Positions 1-7,209 of a DNA stretch of 10,685 nt are shown piece by piece. The notes beneath the pieces are model-generated. The model ran no database searches, was not told the origin of the DNA, and saw only the letters and a list, made by a program, of their open reading frames with translations. Position numbers and translations under genes: made by a program. The stretch's first letter is position 1. Each line of letters begins with the position of its first letter. Source of the stretch: Obelidium mucronatum (Eukaryota; Chytridiomycota; Chytridiomycetes; Chytridiales; Chytriomycetaceae); assembly GCA_025765595.1 (NCBI GenBank), contig JAIVFH010000675.1:1-10685 (forward strand). Direction: 5' to 3'.

Positions 1-2
1 GG

Positions 3-158
3 AGTGAGCTTGATGTTGGCTGGAGGAGTAAGCAAGGACATTTTGAAAAAAAGTTTATTGGTTTCATGGTTGGGTTTCGGGGTGGTTTTTATAGGTACGT
101 TTTAGATTCGAACTCGAGCGGTGGAGAGCACTTAAAAGCCAACTGGGAAAAGACCTGA
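3..158 (+). CDS. Possible C-terminal fragment of a gene cut by the left edge
   Basis: The third forward frame is open from the window edge to a TGA at 156-158 (51 codons), with a protein-like mix of residues and segments such as GGFYRYVLDSNSSGG. I recognise no family. Two competing readings exist over the same bases. The first forward frame is open to about 105 and hydrophobic (around LLVSWLGFGVVFIG). On the minus strand an ATG at 65-67 opens a frame running off the left edge, with a TATAAAAA-like string upstream of it. With so little sequence none can be preferred strongly. Confidence 0.2.
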   Translation, partial: SELDVGWRSKQGHFEKKFIGFMVGFRGGFYRYVLDSNSSGGEHLKANWEKT

Positions 159-494
159 AAAAAGACTCTGTTTCCAAAAACCAAAGTATCACTAATAATT
201 ATCGAGGCGATACGAGAGCACTAGTTCCATGAAATCCAAGTAGAGGGCATAAATCTACATTCGTGCAGCAGTCACAACATTTAATGGTGTTCAAGCCTAA
301 CGAAAATTCTCAAATTACCGATATTCAAAAACAGAACCTTTATGGATGTTGAATCCAGTCTTGCCGTTCTTGTAGTCTAAACGGTGAAAAGGACTACTGT
401 CAAAACGAGCCGACTCCCCGGGAAGCCTTGGAATTTTGATCACGCTTGTTAACTTTTTTTAAGTGTTTAAGGTGATTGGGCACGCTATTGCAGC

Positions 495-500
495 CACGTG
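495..500. promoter_or_regulatory. CACGTG palindrome (E-box-like)
   Basis: A perfect CACGTG, the core bound by many fungal bHLH regulators, lies in the non-coding flank about 550 bases upstream of the first plus-strand ATG. A six-base site can occur by chance, so this is only a candidate. Confidence 0.15.
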
Positions 501-632
501 CTTTCTTTTTTTAATTTGTTGTGGTCAGCTTTGTGAGTTTTAAACACTTTCGTTTTGGGATGATTGTTATAAAACAGTCGTATTATGAGAGAACCGCACA
601 AAGATAATAAGTAATAAATTAAAAAAAAGTGA

Positions 633-640
633 TGACGTAA
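633..640 (+). promoter_or_regulatory. TGACGTAA, CRE/ATF-like site
   Basis: TGACGTAA differs by one base from the palindromic CRE (TGACGTCA) bound by bZIP factors of the ATF/CREB type. It sits about 410 bases upstream of the ATG at 1049 in otherwise featureless A-rich sequence. The assignment rests on motif match alone. Confidence 0.15.
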
Positions 641-1048
641 ATCTCAATACAGGTTCGAGTGGGAGCTAGCTTAGGTCCTACTTGAAATGGATTAAGATGG
701 AATGCCTAGATGCTTTTTCCGCCGAGTGCCTCAATCTGGGAAAATTCAATTAGAACGAAATGAGTAGATAACATAAAAATGGACAGTATCTCGCACGCAC
801 TTAGAGCACGAAAAACATCCAATTCAGGAGCAATCCCGCCAAATTGTCGTCTAATGCAGGAGGGGGCGGGGGGATGGCATAATATTCTATCCATTGAAGG
901 TGTCGTCAGGTTGAAGATGGATTACAACAAGAAATTCAGAAGCAATCAAATTGTGATTTAAATTATTGACACTTAAAGGCAAACATTTTCGACGTGATAG
1001 GTAATCACCCACATTACTTTAAGAAACTCTAAAAAAAATAGAACCAAC

Positions 1049-1453
1049 ATGGCCGCCGACCATCGCTCCTCCAAAGACAACAGTGCGGATTACAGTCACA
1101 TTTCTCCGCTCTTTCTTTCCCGAACAGCAAGTGGCACTGCGAGATGCATATTGCCTCTCCCCAAAGCTCCGCCTTTACCTCCGCGACATCCGCTATCGAC
1201 ACCAAAAAGTCACGAAAAACATGAATCAACCATTACGCCACTGATTTCGATTACTGATTCACCTCAAACCAGTGCCTGTGAGATTGGCCACGCTCGTTCT
1301 CTCCCCACGCCAGCCACAGACCAAGATATTGCAGGACGAGAACTGTGGGAGCTTGAATTACTGGCGTTTGCTCAACACTCGCAGAACAAAGATCTCTACG
1401 AACTTGTCCATCGGGAGGCTATGAAGAGGTGGAGGCAGGCTGCTGTCTTGTAG
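1049..1453 (+). CDS. Small hypothetical protein (134 aa)
   Basis: An uninterrupted 134-residue frame begins at an ATG in good context (ACCAACATGGCC, A at -3 and G at +4) and ends at TAG 1451-1453. I do not recognise the family. The first ~95 residues are rich in Ser, Pro, Thr, His and Lys and look disordered, including a PLPKAPPLPPRHPL proline patch that could be an SH3-type ligand. The last ~40 residues look helical and charged (RELWELELLAFAQ, then ELVHREAMKRWRQ) and may form a short interaction helix. No signal peptide or membrane segment is seen. A polyadenylation hexamer 69 bases after the stop supports a real single-exon gene. It is transcribed in the same direction as the receptor gene that follows about 300 bases on. 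Confidence 0.45.
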   Translation: MAADHRSSKDNSADYSHISPLFLSRTASGTARCILPLPKAPPLPPRHPLSTPKSHEKHESTITPLISITDSPQTSACEIGHARSLPTPATDQDIAGRELWELELLAFAQHSQNKDLYELVHREAMKRWRQAAVL

Positions 1454-1521
1454 ATTATTCGGAAAAAATGTCTCTTGCAACCGAGAGCGTGTTTTCTGGT
1501 TTTTTTTTTTTTGCGTAACCC

Positions 1522-1527
1522 AATAAA
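1522..1527 (+). terminator. Polyadenylation signal AATAAA for the small gene
   Basis: A canonical AATAAA lies 69 bases past the TAG at 1453, just after a run of 13 T (1500-1512). Placement fits the 3' end of the 134-aa gene. The remaining bases up to 1686 show no gene; a minus-strand frame across them (1455-1679) is a low-complexity shadow. Confidence 0.4.
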
Positions 1528-1686
1528 TGTCTTTTGTTGGCGCTGAATAGTCGGTTAATCAATGAGCCACGACCAGCCTCATTGTTTTTTGATTCCTTCG
1601 ATGATACATTTGGCTTTTGGCACGCTTGCCATTTGTTTCCAAATATTGACGGACTTTTGCGTGTTGTATGGTTCCTCATGACGCAG

Positions 1687-1694
1687 TATAAAAG
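1687..1694 (+). promoter_or_regulatory. TATA box of the receptor gene
   Basis: TATAAAAG matches the TATA consensus and lies 64 bases before the ATG at 1759. A start site 25-35 bases downstream would fall near 1715-1730, leaving a 5' leader of roughly 30-45 bases. This supports 1759 as the translation start and argues against a far-upstream first exon. Confidence 0.45.
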
Positions 1695-1718
1695 TTAAGC
1701 ATTTAATTAACCCATTCT

Positions 1719-1733
1719 ACTCGTAAAACGAGT
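1719..1733. repeat. Perfect 6-bp inverted repeat at the predicted start site
   Basis: ACTCGTAAAACGAGT contains two perfect 6-base arms around a 3-base spacer. It falls where transcription from the TATA box at 1687 should begin, so it could be an operator-like binding site or a small hairpin in the 5' leader. Chance occurrence is possible. Confidence 0.3.
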
Positions 1734-1758
1734 TTCAAAGAATTTTTTAAGCTTAAAA

Positions 1759-4700
1759 ATGACTGATTCAAAACGTCAAACAAACATTACCATTGCGCTG
1801 ATTGGTCCTTATCGCTGGTAATACAGCACCGAACCCGCGTGTTTCACCAGATCAAAAATATTATTAAAATCGAGGAGACAACTTTTACAGGATTCCGGGA
1901 CTCAAATACGATGGATCTTTAGTGGTGGATGGTTACGATCGCATCAACATCACCGGTGTTAGCGACTTTGCCAGATACGGATACAGTACATGGTGGTTCT
2001 GGAATCAAAAAGGGGCCGAGGTTAGAAATGCCTTTTTTGATTTTTGGCAAAGATGTGCGTGCGCTCACCCCTGATCGTGTGTGTGGGTATTCCTCTCCAA
2101 AAGATGGCAATCGACAACATCAACAGCGATCCGAACATTCTGCCAAACACAACAATCCAAATCAAAAGATTTAATGATTATTGTAAACCGTCTCTGTCGC
2201 GCGCTTGCGGGGGATCGGCTATGACGACGGCCCTGGAGATTTATGAAAAGCACCCAGGTAGTTAGGACAAAAACAACGCGCCTATCCACATCCCATAGAT
2301 GAAACTCAAAAATTTATTTACGCAATTCTTTTGAAGATGTAGTGGCAGTATTCGGGGATTTCACTGGTTCCACCGTAAAGTATTCAGGACAAGTTTATTC
2401 TATGTTTCAACTGCCGTTCTGCGCTTCCTCTGTGATAAGCCAGGATGTTTTAAATCGAAACAAGTATCCATACTATTTTGAGACGATTTCAGGTAATTCC
2501 AAAAAAAAAAAAAATAAAAAAGAAAAAAGAAAGTTTAATCGGTGTTTTTTTAAGTCACTGGATACAGTCAAGCTTTATTTCGGCTGTTGAACGTGTGGGG
2601 TGTAATTCGAATGGGCGTAATTTCCTCTTCCGCAAATTGTTTGTGGATTGCTTTTTATTGATGTTGCATGTTTATTTATTAATGTTGACAAAACAGCCTG
2701 TCCTGAAGTCGTTGAAACTTTGACGCTCCTTGGCATTGAAATCGCCGCCCACGTTCGAGGCGTATCTTATACAAACGCGAAATTTGTTGCAGATACTCTG
2801 GAGCAAGTGGACGTGCGATACATTCTCTTTTGTGGAGATGGTGGGCAGATGGGAAACATGTACCTCACTTTGGGAGCCACGTAAAACATATTCCCACATT
2901 CAAAACACCAAAAAAGACTTTAACCAAACAAAATTTACTTGAATTTAGATTGAAGAGATTGGTCGGACCAAAGTACGTCTGGTTCACAATGTATGGAATG
3001 AACTACAAATCTTGTCCGGGAGGGAATTGTACTGCAGGTAAGAATAAACCCCTAAAATATGAACAGCGCGTTGACTAAGACGATATATTGAATCTACTCT
3101 TCTAGCGTTTGGCCAGAACTTTGTCAGTTTATTTCAAGGAGTTGTGATGCTTTGGGGATCAAGTGACAGAACAAAGAAAATGATTGATTTGAAAACAAGT
3201 GTCACCAAACAAGTTCGAAAGTTTCAAGAACCATGGGGAAACTGGGGGTATGGTGAATTGGTTTTTCCTTCCATTGTTTTTAAAATTGACTGAGAATTCT
3301 AGATATGACTTGTCACAATACTTCAACTTCATGGCCTCATATGATTGTACTGCAACTTTAGCGTACGGATTTAACACGGTTTGAATTTATTGTTTTCCAA
3401 ATAATTCACAAGCTGATAGACAAACAGCTTCTTAAAGGAAACTCAAACCTGTCTCCGCAAACTCTTGCAAGCAGGTCCATTCAAGGACAGTTAAATTACA
3501 CGGCCTTTTCACAGACAGGTTTGAAGCTCACATGTTTTAATTCTAAAGTGTGATAACTCTATATTGGTTAGGATATTCTGGCTTGACAAGTGATCCTCTC
3601 ACATTGACAAAAAATGGAGACTCAGCGGCGCCATTTATATTTGCCTACTTTAGAGGGAATGCCGCTTTGAACATTGTTTGTAAGTTGAATTTGTGTGTGT
3701 CACGTCTTAACAGATTTGTTCAGATTTCGGGTCCACTAATATGGACCGCACCATCTTTGAATACACGGATTACAGTGCTAATTCTGATAATATTACCATA
3801 TCTGATAATCAAATGACTTTCTATGGAGGTAATGTTTTAATCATTGCTAAATTTTCCGTTTACGAAGACAACTTTGTTTTTGCAATTGAAGGAAGTCACA
3901 TTCCACCTCCGGACGGGCCGATTTATAGAATCGATTCGATCAGTCCAGCAAGTAAATTTGGAAACGTGGTCATTCTCTTGACTGCTTTTGGGTTTTTGCT
4001 TGGCACAGTGTCATGTTGGTTTATTGTAAGAAATCGATCAAATCCAGCAATTCGAACGGGATCAGTGCTTTTCCTGCTGATCATGTGCGTGGGCACTCTT
4101 CCAGCGTATGGATCTCTGTTGCTCTCTTTGAACCAAGAAACTGTATTTGGTTGTGTTCTCCGTCCTTGGCTGCAGCTTATTTCCTTCAGTATAATCGCTG
4201 GATGTTTGATCGTCAAAAACGAACGACTGTATTTGGTGTATAGTGCCACACGGAGACTGCCCAAAGCACTGCTTATGGATTCAACGTTCTTGATGGCATT
4301 GGCGGGAATTGTGGGAATTGAAGCAGTTAGGATTTTGTTCTAGATGATACAATATTTTGTAAACTAACTTCTGATCAAGGTTTTACTGGGAATCTACACG
4401 CATCTTTCCAAGAGAAAGATAGTGAGATCAATTCTCAACGAAGAAGTGATACAATATATTTGTGTCAATAACTCGGCTGGACTCCAAATGGAGTATGCAC
4501 TGTGGGTCTACAATGGACTAGTGGTTGGACTACTATTTTTAATAGCTTACGCCACACGAAATGTAAATCCTCGTCACAATGAGGTTACAATCTTGGTGGT
4601 TCTTGGTGTGTCATTGGTTATTGGAGCGGGTTTGATGAATGTCATGTATCACGACACAACGTCACACTCCCAAGCCGCCTTTTCGACTGTTATTATTGTC

Positions 4701-5333
4701 TGGATTTTGAACTCGTTGCCTATATTTTTGAGCTTGGTTCCGCGGTACTTTCAGTTATGTCGTGAAAATGCATATCTCACGTCAAGATATTTGAAGAGTT
4801 TCATGCAGCAATCAACATCACAACACCGCCAGTCCAAGTCTCTCACGAATTTAAAGACTCCAAAATCGTCTATTCCCAAATCGCATGCGACCGATAATGG
4901 AAAGTTGGCATTTGCAGATCCGGTAAGCGCTATTGATAACAAGGACACTTTCCGGCACCTTAAAACAATGCTTTAGATTCCTGTTGTGTATTGCTTAAAA
5001 TCAAGTAACCCATTCACTCAAAAGTGGGTTAATGGTGTTGTGAGTGTGGGATTTGTCGAAAAGACGCAGCTCGCACTCTTTTTGCCAGCTCTGGCCGATA
5101 TCGATGGAGAATCCAAAGTCTTCCATATCAAGAGACTAAATACCGATCTTGGCGATACTGTAAACCTTGGAGGTAGCGAGAATCCCGAAGCCTTTAGAAT
5201 TTTTCTGGAAACAGAAAGTGGGACCATTATGATGGATTTTGAGAAAGCTGATCGCGTAGAGACTCTACGCCAATCCCTCATTCTTGCAAGCAAAGGGGAG
5301 TTAGTTGGACGAGATAAGTCTCGCAAGCAATAA
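1759..5333 (+). CDS. GABA-B-like class C GPCR with PBP ectodomain and PH-like tail
   Basis: Predicted seven-helix receptor that would bind a small ligand outside the cell and signal through G proteins. My model has 14 exons: 1759-1817, 1891-2257, 2343-2492, 2555-2638, 2697-2880, 2949-3037, 3106-3247, 3303-3378, 3428-3518, 3572-3679, 3724-3828, 3892-4325, 4380-4922, 4977-5333. All junctions are GT-AG and keep frame except inside exon 2 (see 2021-2103). Product is about 929 residues. Ectodomain (~1-500) shows the type I periplasmic-binding / ANF-receptor pattern: NITIALIGPY strand, KMAIDNINSDPNILPNTTI, VAVFGDFTGST, FQLPFC, YPYYFETIS, DVRYILFCGDG, VGPKYVW and FYGGSHIPPPDGP. Helices TM1-TM7 lie at ~505-765; the conserved extracellular Cys pair is visible (FGCVLRPW before TM3, QYICVNN in loop 2). 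The tail (~812-925) is beta-rich, ends in a helix (ADRVETLRQSLILASKG) and resembles a PH domain. Oddities: no obvious signal peptide at the ATG, and an extra Trp/Tyr-rich segment near the N-terminus. Receptor class is confident; ligand unknown; PH assignment is moderate. Confidence 0.85.
2021..2103 (+). other. Frame break in exon 2 of the receptor gene
   Basis: Upstream coding (ending ...STWWFWNQKGAEVRNAFFDFW) is in one frame, while the conserved helix GIPLQKMAIDNIN downstream is in another. The upstream frame meets TGA just after 2070. Two explanations fit. The first is an 83-base intron 2021-2103 (donor GTTAGA, acceptor CCAAAAG, phase 0), which gives a 901-aa protein but deletes GIPLQK. The second is a single missing base around 2036-2070, next to runs of T, which gives 929 aa and keeps everything. 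The donor resembles GTTAGG, used at 4326, so the intron cannot be dismissed. I slightly favour the indel because both flanking segments look like family sequence. Confidence 0.55.
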
Positions 5334-5334
5334 A
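5329..5334 (+). terminator. AATAAA overlapping the receptor stop codon
   Basis: The TAA stop of the receptor (5331-5333) lies inside a canonical AATAAA. If used, cleavage would fall at about 5345-5365, within the start of the next gene, whose ATG is at 5353. So transcripts of the two genes either overlap or this hexamer is ignored. Overlap with a Lys/Gln-rich C-terminus makes chance occurrence plausible. Confidence 0.3.
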
Positions 5335-5352
5335 GTTTCCAAAATTAGCAAA

Positions 5353-7134
5353 ATGAAGGAAAGGTATCTCACACATCTCCTGGCGCTTCTTTGTCTATCA
5401 GGACTCGCCGTATCCCAACAAACAAGCAATCCATGTCCATTTACCGAAGGAAAAGCGCCATTCGCTGGTCTTACTGGCACAAGTAAGTTCTTGGTTTCGT
5501 CAGCAACCACAGTTGACTCACTCACTTTCAGCTCTTCAGTTTGCAAAAAACATTCAAATACAAGTAACTCCGTTTACTGCAGTTGTCACAATCAGCGGAA
5601 AGCCGCCGCTGCTTCTCTCAGCTTGCAACTCGCCTGGACCAGCAACGCCAGGCTCGATCAAAGTGCCAATTGCCGCTGTGGGCATTGAAGGAAACGGCAT
5701 TCTGGGTTTTATCGAGCGACTCGGAAAGCTGCAGGCTGTGTCTTCCATCGCGAAGGAGCTGTGCACTTCGGCTTGCTCTCTTGGCCTGAGCGCAACTTCG
5801 AAAGCCGCGGATTTCACATTTGGGGCCGATTTCGCCACTGGAATTGCATCTGAGCCGTCTCCGCTGGCAATGTTTGAGTGGATTGTCGTCTTTGACGCCT
5901 TTTTTGGGTTCACGGGAAACTCGGAGCAACTCGTCAAAGATGTGTTCTCGAAGTACTCGTGTATGCAGGAAAAGATAAATACCTACAAGAAAACAGCGGG
6001 AACTTCCGCTGCTGCCATTCCAACTGTTCTCCTGTCTCAAATCGATATCACCACAAAGAAACTCACGAATGTAACCAATCCAGCATATTGGCGATCGTTG
6101 TTTACGGATGCAGGCGCATATCCACAGTTTGCATTGGACCTGCCTTCGTTTCTACAATTGGGAAAGAGTGCAGATGCTGTTTTTGATGTTACTCCAGACA
6201 ATGGCATTTCATATGATTTGAGAATGTGGTCTACTATTTATGGAGGCCTTCAGGCTGAGGGATCTCCAGAGTATCCTTTTTTGGATGGTTTTTCAAGTCA
6301 GATTTGGCGATATGATCGAAGGACTGCCAGCGGATTTGATGGTAACTGCCGATAATCTATGCCGAAGGCAGTTGATTCTTTTCTAATGCTCTATTGCCGA
6401 GTATTCATGTTCCATTCTACGTATCTCTTCTTCCCTAATCAAATACACTCACTCATGATATTTTCTTCTAGACTTTCTACAGTCGGCCCCTTCCCAGCCC
6501 GATGTTGTCCTTTTCGACGCGGTACAAATCTTTTCTACGTCTTACAACCCAGACTTTTATAACGAATATTACTACATGAGAAGTCTGGCAATGAATTCTG
6601 GATATTATCAAGTCATGTTTTCGCAGTGTCCAAGTCCTCCAGCATTGGTCGTCCCTCAGGTCGCTTGCAGTAGCAAAAACGCATTCGAACCGGATCTAGG
6701 AAGATTCAAGTTCACAAACACGACTGGTGGAAATGTGAGTGGTCCAGGCACCGGTCCCAACACTGGCTCTGGAGGAATCAGTGGTTTCGTCTTTAATGTC
6801 GCTGCATTTGTTGGTTCAGTAGGTTGGGATTGCGGTTTTCATAACTATTCTTGTTGTTCTTTACAAGAAGTATGGAAATGTTATGCGCAGCTCTGGGGGT
6901 ATGGGTACAAACGCGTGGTTGCACGAAAGTGTGCAAAAGAGGCGGTGGTTTCGAATGGCGGAAGAAGAAGAATTACGGGATGCAAGAAATTCCAGGGAAG
7001 ATTCAATTTCGCTGGGTAACGTGCGCAATGGTGCTAATCCAAGCAGCCGAAGCGCTGGAGGAAGTGTTCCTTCGAGGGGAAATTCTGGTTGGCAGCAAGA
7101 ACACGGAATGCCGATACTGCCTCCCGACCATTGA
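5353..7134 (+). CDS. Secreted, membrane-anchored protein with class III substrate-binding-like ectodomain
   Basis: Exons are 5353-5482, 5532-6341 and 6472-7134 (introns of 49 and 130 bases, both GT-AG), about 533 residues if one extra base near 6820 is discounted. The start is the ATG in ...AAAATGAAGG and is followed by a clear signal peptide (residues ~1-21, LLALLCLSGLAVS, then QQ). The ectodomain (~25-410) has the layout of FepB/BtuF/FhuD-type substrate-binding proteins: an early IPVAS-like strand read here as IKVPIAAVGIEGNG, then FIERLGKLQAVSSI, a long backbone-helix region with KYSCMQEKINTYKKTAG, IPTVLLSQID, YWRSLFTDAGAYPQ and a late QPDVVLFDAV. A Gly/Ser/Pro/Thr linker precedes one membrane helix (~418-444, ending ITILVVLYKKYG), and an ~85-residue cytoplasmic tail rich in Arg, Glu and Ser follows. 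Possible roles are surface capture of a chelated metal, cofactor or peptide; no ligand residues can be named. The fold call is pattern-based and moderate; secretion and anchoring are well supported. It begins 19 bases after the receptor gene. Confidence 0.7.
6735..6822 (+). other. Frame break at the membrane helix of the binding-protein-like gene
   Basis: Up to about 6820 the linker and first half of the membrane helix (GGISGFVFNVAAFVGS) read in one frame. From 6823 the second half (VGIAVFITILVVLYKK) and the whole cytoplasmic tail read in the next frame. Deleting one G in the string TAGGTTGGG near 6822-6823 joins them into one continuous 26-residue helix. The alternative is an 88-base intron 6735-6822 (donor GTGAGT, acceptor TTCAGTAG, phase 0), which would remove the linker and leave a helix of only about 14-16 hydrophobic residues. 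The indel reading gives the better protein; the intron has good splice signals. Confidence 0.5.
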
Positions 7135-7147
7135 CTTTCGAATTCAA

Positions 7148-7153
7148 TTTATT
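7148..7153 (-). terminator. Minus-strand AATAAA for the complete glycosyltransferase gene
   Basis: TTTATT on the plus strand gives AATAAA on the minus strand, 57 bases beyond the TAA stop of the minus-strand gene. Only 75 bases separate this gene's stop from the TGA of the converging plus-strand gene, so the two 3' untranslated regions almost certainly overlap. A plus-strand AATAAG variant at 7156-7161 could serve the other gene. Confidence 0.4.
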
Positions 7154-7209
7154 CTAAATAAGATCCTTTGCTTCATTGTGTAATTTCGTTTTGTGCAAAT
7201 TCCGCTAGA

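Larger units (their letters stand above)
1..1048. other. Mostly non-coding left flank
   Basis: I see no convincing complete gene here: all six frames are broken frequently and the few open stretches of about 60 codons have no recognisable features. The stretch is A/T-rich with short homopolymers, plus a G-rich patch around 861-874 resembling a GC box. The first 158 bases may hold the edge of another gene (separate entry). The rest is best read as intergenic and promoter sequence for the small gene that begins at 1049. Confidence 0.5.

Noticed and set aside
640..675. tRNA T-loop-like GGTTCGAGT, and a reverse-strand GTTCGAATC near 110-120
   Set aside because: Flanking bases do not form a T-stem, and no matching acceptor or D-arm sequence is present at the right distance.
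706..961. Overlapping ~60-codon open frames on both strands
   Set aside because: Both are short, have poor start contexts and show no motif; two opposed frames over the same bases are expected by chance.
1455..1679. Minus-strand 74-codon open frame between the first two genes
   Set aside because: It is made largely of low-complexity sequence (its lysine run is the complement of a T run), overlaps the likely 3' end of the plus-strand gene, and has no recognisable domain.
2493..2554. A-rich simple-sequence tract as a possible repeat element or poly(A) tail of a retrocopy
   Set aside because: It lies wholly inside a short intron whose removal joins conserved receptor sequence, and no target-site duplication is seen.
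2648..2696. Coding extension upstream of the exon at 2697
   Set aside because: The open frame is intron sequence; splicing 2638 to 2697 joins GVISSSAN to SCPEVVETL in a way that fits the binding-domain family.
5554..6040. Long minus-strand frames of 127 and 140 codons inside the binding-protein-like gene
   Set aside because: The plus-strand exon has a signal peptide, proper splice sites and domain-like sequence; the antisense frames show no motif.
1759..7134. Receptor and binding-protein-like gene as a single fused gene
   Set aside because: There is an in-frame stop at 5331-5333, and the second gene has its own ATG and a clear signal peptide, so they are separate proteins.
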